Translations under genes and position numbers: made by a program
DNA from: Lindgomyces ingoldianus
Lineage: Eukaryota > Ascomycota > Dothideomycetes > Pleosporales > Lindgomycetaceae
Length of the DNA stretch: 64,000 nucleotides
Direction: 5' to 3'
Assembly: GCF_010093535.1 (NCBI RefSeq)
Contig: NW_022985175.1
Coordinates: 1-64,000, forward strand
Part shown: one piece after another, positions 49,652-61,700 of the stretch
Position numbering within the stretch: the stretch's first letter is position 1
How the letters are laid out: every line of letters starts with the position of its first letter
The notes under the pieces: generated by a model
Told to the model about the DNA's origin: nothing
What the model saw: the letters and a program-made list of their open reading frames with translations, nothing else
Databases searched by the model: none

Positions 49652-51235
49652 ATGAAAGCACCACACTTAGTTATCCTCTTTGGAGTAGTTTTGCTCCATA
49701 TATGGGTTGATGCAGGTTTGTTCCCTTCGCCAGCCATTACTTCGATCGATTACTGAACAATCATAGCACCAAACAACCAAACAGCGACGTCGATGTATAG
49801 CAACACTACTTTGTCTCCGACATTCCCCACTGCCCCTCCAGCATGGACAACAACTCCACCAGCAAATATCCCTACCATAACGCTCCCACCACTACCTCCT
49901 GAATTCAGCGACATGCCTAAAGACAGCATGTCCTGCTACTCTGCCTGGGCCACTGCAAACGTACGGAACGAATACATTGAGGCCAAAAGAGGCGAGTCAT
50001 ATGCATGCTGGGACTCCAGTTTTCCCGCGACAACTACTACATCAACATTAGTCTCCGGGCCTTGTTCTATGATGCCTGCCAACTGGACAACTCTTTGTGA
50101 CGGGTACCCTAGGAGATATGATTATCCTGGCCAAACTTGCAATAGTACGAGTACGATTACGTCACTTTTGCCGGCGCACACGGACCGCGCGTGCACATGG
50201 CCGGAGTGGTATTCCTCGTATAGAGTCCCGCTACCAACATGCCAACCCGCGCCGAATCTGGAGCCGCTGTGTTATAGACTGCATTCTGTATATTCATGGC
50301 AGACATCCCAACTTAAAGCATCCGCGACACTCTCAAGAAACATAAATGCATCCATTACCTATCCCGCGTTCGACTACCGCAAAGCCAGACCACCATGCAA
50401 AACACTCAAAGAAACTGCACCTCCAAACCTCCCATCCCCGCACTGTGCCATCCAAGTCAACAACTACCAAGTCTTCTTCTGGCCACCTGACACACCCCTC
50501 AGTGGCCCGGACATCTGCAACACCAACTTCACACCTCCACCCGGTACTCGCACCATCCCCTGGCTCCCCAACACGGCCATTGTTTCCGGTCTCACTCTCA
50601 CTTCCCCCTCTGTCTACCACATGCTAACCGGCATCACCATCTACACTTCCATCGGCAAATCCCGGGGTGGCCGCTGGGTCGGGGACGTCCCTGTATGGAA
50701 CATCTCGACCACCATCCCGTCCCCCACCGTTCTTACCCTCCCACAAGAAATCTCGGATGTCTGGACCGCAAGACCCACACACTACGGCAGAGGAATCCGC
50801 CACGTGGTCGAGTGGAACTACACGCGTCCTGCATATAACCCGTTGTTCTTCGCAACCGCGCCTGCAGACAAGTATTTCGACTCGTGTAAAGATACACGGT
50901 ATTGCCGTAAAAGTGATGGATATATCTTACAGGGTAATTATAGACAATGGGCGGCGTTGAATGTTAGTGAGTTGCTGGCGGAATGGGATAGTGATGAGTT
51001 TAGGAATTGTGATTGGAGGGAACCGGAGCCGGTAAGGGGGAGGGAGGATACGAGGTTTTGGATTGCAGGATCGGGTCCTTGGGTGGCGCATGCTATTGTT
51101 ACGGATGCGGGCGAAGAAGAGACGAGTGTGCCGACGCCGGTGCCGGGGGAGACGGGGGAGATGTTGGTGATGGCGACGAGGTCAATTGAGGAGGAGGCAC
51201 CGGAGGCTACGGAGACGGAGGTTGAGAATGAATAG
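49652..51235 (+). CDS. Secreted Ser/Thr/Pro-rich protein of unknown function
   Basis: Two exons, 49652-49715 and 49767-51235, with a 51-base intron (gtttgt..catag), joined in phase to 510 residues. The small first exon encodes a signal peptide (MKAPHLVILFGVVLLHIW, cleavage likely after VDA), which decides the start. The mature part begins with a Thr/Pro-rich stretch, has many N-glycosylation sites (SNTT, NWTT, NSTS, NASI, NISTT, NYTR) and well-spaced Cys pairs. It ends in an acidic tail (EEEAPEATETEVENE). There is no GPI signal. An extracellular or wall-associated protein is likely; no catalytic family is recognised. Confidence 0.75.
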
Positions 51236-52318
51236 GTTTATGGGAAGTAACGTGGGTAGTGGGGGATGTCAGGTCAAGCGCGTGCTTGGAGTGTAAAGGC
51301 TTGGAACTTGAGCTCGAAGGCCTCCGTTTAGTCTTTTCGTAGATATAAATACAACCGTGCTTGTTCCCTTACAACAGTTCCTCTAGATCCCATGGAATTA
51401 CAGCTGTGAGAGCACTGCAGCGTTCGAGGTGCGTAGTCGCCATAACCTATGGTAATTCTTGGCGGAGGAGCTTATGTAGACTGCTCTGAATCTGCTGCCT
51501 CTAAATTACTCCTAGACTATTTACAGCCTTAAAATACATTTCTTACAGATCCATAGGGTTACGAGGCTATCAAGCTACGCGTACTTGCCCCGCCAGCCAA
51601 TAGAGTGCTAGATTACCCTCTTGGCGTGGTTGCATCCTAATTAGGCTTGGTTCAGAGCCTCAGCTCGGGAGCCTGAGGCTCTCCATAGGCGCCTACAAAA
51701 CCATGGCCACGCGCCCTTCCCTCTTCGAACGCTGGAACACTGCCCCTACCGTCCTTCCCTCAGCAACCTGGAAACAAAGCCACGGTTTCAACAGCGAAGC
51801 CTTCGACGACGGAACAATGGCCAGCAGCTAATTGATACAAACTCAATACGACCACTAGACATCAGCACCGAGCATTACAATATACCTATCTACACCACGC
51901 AGTGATGTAGGTTTCTACACAACTTAACCCTAGATCAATACTCTCAATAACATCGACCTCAACTTTGTCGTAAGAGAGGCCGTGATTGCTTTCTAACGCT
52001 GCGAGAGCCCCGTGGTCTGATTATGGTCCGACGGGATCCAGTTTTCGCCCACGCTAGCCAATCAGCATCAGGTCTGCGTCGCAGTTCTGATGCGCACATC
52101 AAACATCATTGCGTGGAGCCACCACTCCAATGCGCACTGCTTAAGTATTATCCTTTCTCCGTGCTGTACCTTTTGAAAGTTCGCAGAGCCGGCTCTCAGT
52201 TTTTCCCAAACTCTGTTTCTGTGTCTGTCTGTTTATTCCTTGTTCTTTCTACATATTCTTCGTTCTCATTTTCTTTTCATTTTCCATTCATTAGCCCTAC
52301 CCATCACAAGCCGCCACA
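51236..52318. other. Intergenic, 1.1 kb, with a hairpin and a 42-codon frame
   Basis: It holds an inverted repeat at 51654-51682 (agagcctcag, 9-base loop, complement). A short open frame at 51703-51831 starts 20 bases after it. The last 150 bases are pyrimidine-rich and probably the leader of the tetraspan gene. Confidence 0.4.
51703..51831 (+). CDS. Possible 42-residue peptide or truncated gene start
   Basis: ATG in a good context (aaaaccatgg) opens 42 codons beginning MATRPSLFERWN and ending MASS before TAA. Codon choice is C-rich at third positions, as in real genes of this window. No signal peptide, Cys pattern or family is recognised. It may be the surviving 5' end of a lost gene. Confidence 0.3.
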   Translation: MATRPSLFERWNTAPTVLPSATWKQSHGFNSEAFDDGTMASS

Positions 52319-53069
52319 ATGCCTGAAAAGAAGCGCAACCCAATAACGACCCTCGCGATTTGCCTGTCATGTCTCGTCTGTGGAATCCCCGTTGCAGGCG
52401 TCCTCATCAGCCTCGAAATCACCTTCATGCCCCCCATGCCGCTCAAAGACCCCAACACCATCATCAACAGTCCGCACATCGCACTCTTCGCTGCTGCCTT
52501 CATCTCCATCGCTTCGTCTGTCATTGTAATGCTCGGCTCCGTAGTCCTCCGCCACATGAGCCCGAATAACGTCATTGTCGGCCTTATAACCTTCGGGTTC
52601 GGTGCCGGGAATTTTATAGCCCAGCTAGTTATCCTGGCGCTTGTGTATATCTCGAATTCGGTGCATCCGGAGGTTTTTTCAAGGACCGAGGTTCAGTTTG
52701 TTAATGGCCAGTATGATGCGAATGGGAAGCAGTTCACACGCGAGACGTGGTCGTGTATGATGGGGAATTTGTATTTGGATAGGGAGCCCTGGTCGACGAA
52801 TGCATGCTCGGAATATGTATGTTGCCCCTCCATATGTCTTCACTCTTTTTCTTGTCATTTTATCTTGCAGCATGCTACGCGCCGATACCTGCAACTGACC
52901 ACTGTCGCAATAGCACTATGCCAGGTATTGCACCATCCTCTTTGTGAATACCGCCTTTCTCCTTCTCACAATCGCATACTGGCCTGTTCGTAACTTCCTC
53001 TTCGCTGGAAGCAGACAATCTGCTGTCATGGCCCAAGGAAAGGCCGGATACGACAACCCCCGAAAGTAA
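52319..53069 (+). CDS. Small tetraspan membrane protein, unknown function
   Basis: Two exons, 52319-52816 and 52914-53069, with a 97-base intron whose branch point (actgacc) and acceptor (caatag) are clear, joined in phase to 217 residues. Four hydrophobic helices: TLAICLSCLVCGIPVAGV, IALFAAAFISIASSVIVML, IVGLITFGFGAGNFIAQLV and LFVNTAFLLLTIAYW. A loop with three Cys (WSCMMGN, NACSEY, RYCTI) lies between helices 3 and 4. The N-terminus is short and basic, and the C-terminal tail is short and polar. An earlier acceptor at 52868-52870 would give a different, helix-free tail, so I prefer the later one. No named family recognised. Confidence 0.65.
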
Positions 53070-53556
53070 TAAGTTCATGGCCTTGTAGAGCAGGGCTCCA
53101 CGGGCCATCGAACTTCTGGTATGAATGCCATGTCAAGTCGAGATTGATAACTGGAAGGGGGTTTCACTAGTGGCTGGGTACTTGAAGCTACATATACTTT
53201 ATTGTACATTATAAAGAGAAAGGCTTAGATTGCAGGTGGGGCTTGTTGTAGCGCCGTTTTTCATTTCATCGCGATTTCGTCACGATATTTGGCAGGCTCG
53301 GAACGGATTTTAGAGGGCGATCGTGCTGGCGGAAATAAGATTTAGCAGTAAGGGCGTCGCCGACAATCCTTTTAGAACAAAACGTCCCTTTAAAGTCGTC
53401 GCAACGAATTTGAAATGGTATTATAATTATCTTCTGAGAATGGGGCATTGAATGATCAAGAGTGCTGATTGTAAAGAGATTATCTGCTTAGAGAGGAGAG
53501 ATATTAGTCAGCGATCCTCCATTCACCAGCACATCATACTCCGCCCATCCTGCCAC
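53070..53556. other. Convergent intergenic region
   Basis: 3' flanks of the tetraspan gene (plus) and the multi-TM gene (minus). Nothing else was seen. Confidence 0.45.
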
Positions 53557-55811
53557 TCACCCTCCACTCCGACCTCTTACCCTTTCCCTCCTCTTCCTCT
53601 TCCTCTTCCCCTCTCCACCCCTCCACCAAAACACCTTCCTCACTTGCCCCCTTCCCAAACCCCTACCTAAATCCATCGTCCCCGCCCTCCAAATAATCCT
53701 CTCGCCCACCATAACCGCTGTAACACTCCTTTTCCGACTTCTAACAACCTGCACAAATTCCGGATCTTCAGCCGCAACCACAATATCCTGAAATTTCTTA
53801 TCCGGGCGCACACCATCGTGGATGTAGGAGTATAAACCCATAGCGACGACGAGGAAAGTGAAGAGGTTCGCGAGAGCATAGGGTATGAAGAGGCCGTAGG
53901 TTTTGTAGGCGTAGCAGTTTACGGGGGTGCGAACCAAGACGGTGGTGAGGGTTTTATGGCTGTGTGTTAGGGTGGAGGGTTAGTATTACGGGAATTTAGT
54001 TGGTTCGAGTATGACCGAACAGTGGACGGAAAGCAGACAAAATGCATTAAAAATATAGATGGGGAATATGAGAGTGGGGTTAGGGATGAAGAGAACTTAC
54101 GTTAGCAAATCATTATGCATCAAACTAACCGTCATATTAAAACTTAACTCCTCAATCAACACATCCAACGTCCGATTCCTCGCAAACGCTTTATCCTGCA
54201 ACCTCTGATCCCCCAACGTCTCATTCTTTGTCGCATACAATCCCCTCTCCTCATCAAACTCAAAAAATGCATCGAGGTCTACACTCCCGAGTAAACTCGT
54301 CCGCGATATTGGTGAGTCAATGAGGCCAAATTGTGAGGCTGTAGACAAGTTTGCAGGGGATGTGGTGGATTGATTAGAGCTGGAGTTTTCGTACCAGGAG
54401 AATTTGCCAACGAGTTGGTCGGAGAGCACCCACATGAAAGCTGTATAAGCATGTTCTGCCATGTTGGAAATATCGCCGGGCTTGTCATTGGGATAAGCGA
54501 CTTTTTCGTGGACATCGTATGAACCAGAAATATTTTGATATCCATGATCGCGGGTGATATTGAGATGATATGTCGCGTTATGCAGTTGGCAGACTTGATA
54601 ATGACGTTGCTTGAATCTTAGAAATGTCATCCAGAGCTGGTTTGTAGCATTAGAGGGCGTTTGCAGCCGCGGTTGAGAGACGGCCGTGAGTTCACCAGAT
54701 GCAGACCATGTAGGTACGAAGCTGTAATATGCACTATCCGTTTCGTTATTCGTCCCGAGCTGGATGGCCATTTCCTTTTTGAGGAAGCCGTCTATCTGAG
54801 TTGCCTCAGACGGGTCGGCCTCCCGACATCTCACGATTGGCGCAAAGAAGTCGACTGAATACGTCGAACTATTGTAGAAGGAGCTCACCGACAATATTTC
54901 ACCAAGCGATGCGGTAGCGGTTGATATGAGACTGACAATAGTACGCGGTCCGGTGTACTTTCTGCTCACATCGTCGAAGTGCTGGGTAGTTCCGCGTAGG
55001 ATCGGAGGAGAGTACGCAAACCTGTGGCCAGCGCTGCTATCTGCAATAGCCGGATATGGCATCAATTGCTCGACCTCAGAAATCTTGGTGCTGGGGTACA
55101 CGAATAGAGTTGCGGGAGTGAAGAAAGGAGGAAGCAGCAGGCCCCTTCATTCAAGTCAGCAGTGAATAGCAGACTGCAGAGGTGAATCTGGATACCAGGC
55201 AAATAGAGCCATTGCCGAACCTACCCGCAGCTCTTGAAGCATCTCGAGGTTGAGCAGTGACAACACAGAGGTGTCTGCCCCGAAGGCAGCGTTGAGGCCT
55301 CCAACCGTCATCTCGGTCTTGTTCACTGTTCGCCATAACCACTGCGTATAGCTTATCCATACGCTAGTAGAGAGGCATATCTGACTAAGAAAGGCGAAGG
55401 CTGTTCCAATCCTTCACATCTATTAGTGATCTATGCTTGTGGCATCTAACCTCGGGGAACCTGCCGTATCTTGCCCTCTTGACTATCAGGATTACCAACA
55501 ATGACGCCCTTGAGCTTAGGATAGAATATGCAGTGCGCAAGACTCATCGCCAAACCAATGATATAGAAGACCACCATTAAAAGAGGAGACTTCCATCTAT
55601 GTATCCGCCGTTTTATCCATTCTGGCTGAGGTCCTTCAGCAGCAGGGAGTGTGGGCGAGTTTCCACCCAAATCAAGAGTACGAGTCTCTGTTGGCGAGAC
55701 TAGTGAGTCGGGGCGACCATCTGAGAGCATTCTTCCTTGAATATCACCCCTCAATTTCGCCAGCATGACCGGCTCCTCCGGGTCAACCCCCTTTACTGGC
55801 GAAGAAGACAT
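53557..55811 (-). CDS. Large-ectodomain membrane protein of a fungal-specific family
   Basis: Minus-strand exons 55811-55451, 55411-55196, 55144-54101 and 53959-53557, about 674 residues. After a soluble N-terminus come a helix (SPLLMVVFYIIGLAMSLAH), a second membrane region (IGTAFAFLSQICLS, YTQWLWRTV, MTVGGLNAAFG) and a third (ELRVGSAMALFAW). A long glycosylated outer domain follows (CQLHNATYHLNI, several NxS/T), then a helix (LFIPYALANLFTFLVVAMGLY) and a basic tail ending in KRKRKRRERVRGR. The layout matches a fungal family often loosely labelled formylmethionine deformylase-like; function unknown. Introns 55145-55195 and 53960-54100 are in phase. The first (about 55412-55450) is not: its donor leaves phase 1 and the only fitting acceptor needs phase 2. 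Confidence 0.65.
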
Positions 55812-57142
55812 GTGTGCACTCGAAAGATAACTTCAAAAGTAAAAAGTTTGAGAAGGAAGAATAATGCTGAAAAGTAGTCATGATGGATAGTAGAATGAAA
55901 AGACCTACCTACAACGGCCGGGGGTTGGATATATAGTCTGCACGAGGCTGCGACCTCTTATCGAGTCTAAGAATTCTGCCTTGTGGCTTGCGACCTAATA
56001 ATCTCAAATGGCAAGGTAGAAAAAGAGGCGTTCGTCCGTAGATACGGTTTCGTCCGTCATTAATATCTTTCTGTCTAGTAAAACGCAAGTCCTAGTCCTT
56101 AGAGCATGACAAAGTGTTATTATCTTCCTGGATTCTTACCGCATTTCCATCAGATTGCTGCTATGCGCGAATAAATCCAAATACGCCGGATCGCAGAGTC
56201 TTCAACCTTTCCATGAAAAGTTGTGAAGAGCGGGGTGAGGCTTCGCGTTCGCGTAGTCGAAATCGCAAGGTTCTTCGATCGTGTCATGTACTCCGCCACC
56301 GCCACCTTCATATCTAAACGTGACACGCGAACACGTGCCTACAATCAGCGGCCCAACTCTGCTCAAAAGAGAGAAGGCGTTGAAATCCTCATCTAATCAA
56401 GACGGCAAGGCGATGTTGAAACCCAATCAGAGAAGGGGGTGGAGCACGCGGATGTAGGGGTAGGTGTCTTCCAGATGGTGTTGCATTGTAAAGGTCAGAT
56501 TGATGAGCCTCGGGTGAACCGCTGGGACCTGGAGATGCATCTTCGCGGACTGTGGTTACAACCAACCACTATGGATCTCTTCTAGCGTCCGCATCGCTAC
56601 TCCATGGTACCTTATTGGTGGAACAATGATAGGTACTAACATTGCAAGCCAAGTAAACAGCTTATGTTTGTGGCGGCCGTCAGTCTCTCGAGCATTGAAG
56701 TCAGGTGCCATGCGAAGATTGCAGCTGGTAGGTTTCGTGTTAGCTCAGAGTCCGTTTACCCCGGTCACTGGTCACTGAAGCAACCTCCAGAAAAGGTGGA
56801 GTCCGTACGTAAGCCAGCCCGTAAAGCCAGCGCTCGCCTGTCAAGTGTAAGGCACGGAATAAGAGATAGTAGGAATTAGAAGAAATTGACTTGTCGCCGA
56901 AAACTTCACTGTTGGAGGAAGGAAAGAAAAGCGATGCATGATTCCAGGTGAAATATCTGGGACTGCCTCGGAGATCGCTCCCCGATCTCCGAAACACCGA
57001 TATATCCGATCCGAACACTAAACACAATGCGGAACGCATTCCGAGCTTTCCCAGCAAGTTCCCAGAGCTTCCGAAGTCCCATTAACATCCACACTCCCTC
57101 CCTCCTCTCTTCTCTTCCCCCCTCTCTCTAAATTTAACCAAC
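55812..57142. other. Divergent intergenic region, 1.3 kb
   Basis: It lies between the multi-TM gene (minus) and AIM32 (plus). Open frames at 56114-56317, 56664-56879 and 56740-57057 lack support. A pyrimidine-rich stretch (57095-57128) just before the AIM32 start is a likely promoter/leader feature. Confidence 0.4.
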
Positions 57143-58454
57143 ATGGCCTTTCCCCAGCAAAGGCTCTTCTCAGCCCTCTCTTCTTATACTCGCCAATTCT
57201 CAACCTCCAACCTCCGCTACCAGCCTCAATCCAACTCACTTCCACCCAAAATCCCCTACACGCCAACCTGTCCCTCACCAACATGTCCCTGCACCTCCCC
57301 ACCCACAGACCTCGACATCGATGTCAAGTCGCCGCTTTTGAACACTATGGCCTCATACTCATCACACGTAGTGATCTGTTCTGGAAAAGCCGACTGGACC
57401 TCGCGAATCGAGGATGAAGTTGGGGAAGGTGGGGATTTTGTCAGAGGGTTGAAGGCAGAGATTGGAAAGGGGGGGCGGAGTTTTGATGTAGGTTTTGTTT
57501 TCTTTTTTTGTCTCTTCTTTCTATCCTACCTTCCCCTCTCCCGCCCAACCTAAAGCCCCCGTCCTGAGGTCCCGAGCTATGTATTGGAGTCTTTGCCGTG
57601 GAGTGCTTGGAGAGTGGAGCATCTTGCTATACTCATCAAGCTATAGTACTAATACTCATTAATTCGATTGTCCCTAGTAGCCATTCACAAACACCCTAAC
57701 AACGCTGTCCTCCCTTCCCCCGTCCTCCTCCACCACCACGGCCCCCACAACCTCCGTCCTCCTCTTCCCGCAATTCCTCTCCTTCCCCTCAATCCCTCAC
57801 TCCCAACACAGCATCTCCGCCCTCGCAACCGCCTTCCTAAAAGCCCGCACCCTGCACCCCTTGCACACCTTACTCTCGCCAACCCAAAAAGCAGCATTAA
57901 CCCGCAACCCCTCCCTCGCATCCGTGCTCCCCGCACCAAATCCCATAACCACGCCAACAATCCTCATATGCAGCCACGGAAGCCGGGACTCGCGCTGCGG
58001 GATCCTGGGTCCTATACTCCACGACGAGTTTAGAAGACAGTTGGAAAGCAAAGGGGTGTCTGCGACTGTGGGTGTGATATCGCATATTGGCGGGCACAAG
58101 TTTGCAGGGAATGTTATTATTTATCTCCCCCCTGCTTCTGCTGCTTCTCCCGTCTCTCCTTCCCCTGCTTCTTCTTCTCCGGGGTCAGTGCCGAACTTGG
58201 ATGGCGAGAACAACAGTGGAAATAAGCTCGCCGGGTCGGGGGTTTGGTACGGCCGCGTGGGGCCCGAAAACGTGGAAGGCATTATAGAGGAAACAATTTT
58301 GCGGGGACGGGTAATTGGGGAATTGTTGCGAGGGGGGATTACTGGAGATGGGGGAAGTCTGGGGCGGTTGGTTGAGGAGCAGGTTAAACGGGATGAAGGA
58401 GGGAAGGGGAGTTTGTGGGAAAGGCTGAGGTTGAGGCCGAGGAGTAGGGCCTAG
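57143..58454 (+). CDS. AIM32: AIM32-type thioredoxin-like ferredoxin, mitochondrial
   Basis: Two exons, 57143-57487 and 57681-58454, with a 193-base intron, joined in phase to 372 residues. The N-terminus is a mitochondrial-type presequence (Arg/Ser-rich, no acids). Then comes the family start CPSPTCPCTSPP and the SPLLNTMASYSSHVVICSGK stretch. After the intron FDPF is formed across the junction. The thioredoxin-like part ends with CSHGSRDSRCGILGP and HIGGHKFAGNVIIY, which carry the Cys and His residues expected to bind the iron-sulphur cluster. In yeast Aim32 acts in mitochondrial redox quality control. The intron has two tandem acceptors (tagtag); the second is in phase. Confidence 0.88.
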
Positions 58455-58737
58455 AGCGTAAAGGGAAAGGAGGGAAGATTCAGTATAGGGAAGACGGAAT
58501 GTAGGTTATGTATTTAAAAGAAGAGTGAAGAAGCATCCCCATGCTCTGCTAAGATGTCGGTATGGCTGCTCCGGCAGGGGCTGCGATGTACAGTAGATAA
58601 ATAGAGAGACCTTGTACACTATTATACACTACTCAAACATGCATACATACCTAACACTCTCTGCCATCCTGAATGCTAAACTATACCTCTAACTCCGCTC
58701 ACCCCCACGACAACCTTCCGTCCCTCACCTCCCTCCA
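58455..58737. other. Convergent 3' flanks of AIM32 and the LeuRS gene
   Basis: About 280 bases, AT-richer than the genes on either side. No hairpin or repeat was recognised. Confidence 0.4.
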
Positions 58738-61700
58738 TCACCTCCCCGTACCCCTCCCCTTCCACCGTTCCTCCTTTCTCGCCGCCTCCATCTTTTTCTT
58801 GGCCTTCTCCCACCACTTCTTCTTCCCACCACCCCTCACATTAGTCTCAAGAGCGCGGGCTTGTATCCAACCCCCCATTTGGGGATTCTCTTGTTCCGAG
58901 TTCAGCCTCACGGGATTAAACCCAACATACCTCTCTGGAGCAGCACGAGCACCAGCACCAGCTGTTAAATGCCGACCCTCGTGTGAAAGTTTACTGAATC
59001 CTGTTGTCGATGTGCCATTCCGCTGCCTGTCCCCCTCCCACTCAGAGCCAGAATTCATAATATATTCTGTAGTATTAGTCTTCTTCGCCCGTCTCTCCGC
59101 CACAATCCTCAACTGGTCCCGCTGTTTATCCCGCACCCGGTCTCCGACTATAAACTTCCCTCGGGTGCCGGGGATGCGAGTGAATTGGACTTGAGGCTTA
59201 CTCCTATCTCTCATATTCCTTGCATCCGTACCCACCGCACTCGCGCTTGACCGGGCCCATTTTACGCTTACATCATCATTTTGGGTTTCAGGGGATGAGG
59301 GGGTTGGAGGGTGGAAGAACTCTGTCGCGATCCAGGTGCGATGTTTCTTGGGGTCGATGGGAGGAGAGACTGGGACGCAGGCGCGTTTGGGGAGTGGTGG
59401 TGCGTTTAAGCGTGAATGTTCCTGTGTCTCACCTATACTGGTATCCCGATCCTGTTGAGGAAGGGAAGGTGTAGAATGGAGGTCGCTAGGGTCGTGAATT
59501 AGTGATCGAATTAGATATATACACGGAGCGCAGATACAAGGGTAGAGTAACAATTACCTTTTCCCCCTCTCTCTCCTAGCTGTCTTCTCCGCGCCCCCCT
59601 TGCTCTCTTGCAGCAATCTTGCTCGACCTGGTTCAGGTTGGGCTTCTTGCTGCTTCGTCTCCTCTCCTTCCCTGTGGACACCGACGTCTTTCTGTATTTG
59701 CATTCCTTCATTCCCCTCCTTCCCACCTTTCTTTCCCTTAGTCTTCGGCCTTACAACGTTAACCAACTTTCCCCTCCCCACAATCACAGCCGTCCATTCC
59801 TTAGGCAACCACGTAAATTGCGGGTCTGCTTCCACATCTTGCATCCTCTCCACCAGCTCCCTAGCCAGCTCCTCCTCCCCTAACCCTCGCTCCGCCACCT
59901 CTCCCGCTACCCTCCACACCCTCCCCCTCCCCTTCTCCAACCACTCCTTACCAACCTCACTCTCCAACAACCTCGATCCCAGCCACCTCGCTAACTCTAA
60001 CGGTCCCTGTACCAGCTCCGGCGGCTTCCTAATCTTGACTTCGAATTTCTTCTTCCCATCCAGCATGAACACCGTGGTAATCTCCGGGTTGAGTTTTGGT
60101 ATAACCTGCGTATCCGGCTCCGGGAACCTGAACGAGAAGATACTCGATTTGGAAGCCAGTTTAAGCGGATGATATGGGTCATTTTCGATGATACGACAGG
60201 TTTTCGTATGTAAGCTTTCCCAGCACTCTTCTGCAACCGCCGGCGCAACTGGAGCAACCATCCGTAGTAAATGCACCATGCCCAGGAACCTCAGGTAGGA
60301 CATCGTCTGTGAGGTGTGGGCTGCGTCCCAGATTGTGTTTGTCAGTGTCATGAGATCGCTGATGATGGTGTTTAGGGCGTAGGTGGAGGCGTAGCTTTTC
60401 GTAACACTAACAATCGTCTCCTGGACTTTTGACCAGAGCAATTGTTCTGGTACGCCTAACGCGGCGAGGAGTTCCTCCTCGTCTGTCATGAGTGGATTCG
60501 GCATGTGTCGGGGAAGTTTTGCGGGCTTCAGGATCCCCCGATTGCGCAACTCGATCAAAACATCCACAAGCGGGGCGTCTATATTCTTAGGCGGTCGGAA
60601 CGTCTTTAGAATATCTGGCGGGATAAAGTTGACGGTGCTGGAGAGTCTCCACACACGCGTGAGCCAGCGTTGTACTCCTGTGATGCTATCTTCATCCCAT
60701 TCCAGAACATCTGAGATGGGGGCTTGGAACAGCATGTGGGCGCGTGTCACGTCCGCGCCGTATTTTGCAATGGTGGTGGTAGGGGACACGCCGTTGTATT
60801 TACTCTTAGACATTTTCTCGAAGCTGGTAACTGGAGTCGCACCGGTGGCTTTAATAATAGGGGTCGAGGGGTTAGTTAGATCCACTTCCTCTGGACGCAG
60901 AAATCGGCCCGTGGAGGGTTCGGAGTAGGTTTTACCGTGGACCATGCCCTGGGTGATTAGTCTCTTGAATGGTTCGCCGTGTACAGCTTCACCATCCGGC
61001 CAGAGGGGTGTCGTGGCGAGGAACTTTGAGATGAATCGCGCGTATAGGAGATGGAGGATCGCGTGTTCTACGCCACCGACGTAGACATCGACGGGCATCT
61101 CGATATTCGCGGTTTCGGGCTTCACTGGGCCTTCAGATCGTCGAGGAGACAAGAACCTAAAAAAGTACCACGAAGAATCCATAAAAGTGTCCATTGTGTC
61201 AGTTTCACGATTGGCAACGGAACCGCACTTCGGACAAGTCGTCTTTTTCCATTCATCGTCCTTTGCAAGTGGATTTCCAGTCATCCCTTGAAAGAACTCG
61301 TTCGGAAGTGTGGGTAACACAACAGGAAGATCTTTCACTGGTACGGGCACAGGGCCACAGGATGCGCAGTGTATTATAGGAATCGGCGTCCCCCAATACC
61401 GTTGTCGGCTAATAAGCCAGTCCCTCAGGCGCCAATTCTCCGTCTTCTCAAACGGTGTCGAACTAGCCTCAAGGAGTTTGCCAATCTCATTTACGGCTTC
61501 GTCTGAGGAAAGACCCCCACAGCTGCTGATATTAGACGCGATGAATCCCTTGAAGAGCATCGGCTTGTCAAGCTCGCTCCCCGCCACTAACGGCTCAGGG
61601 GTAACGCCGGACTCTGTCGCAATGACCTGCATGACTGGACGATCTCCAGCATTTGCCCGCCAGAAGGCATGGTCTCGTGCGTCGTGGCCTGGAACCCCCA

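Noticed and set aside
56740..57057. 105-codon minus-strand frame upstream of AIM32
   Set aside because: No motif; it overlaps other frames in the promoter region.
58738..59553. Separate gene starting at the Met at 59553
   Set aside because: That Met lies inside a well-formed intron that joins the frame in phase to LeuRS. The option is kept open in the findings.
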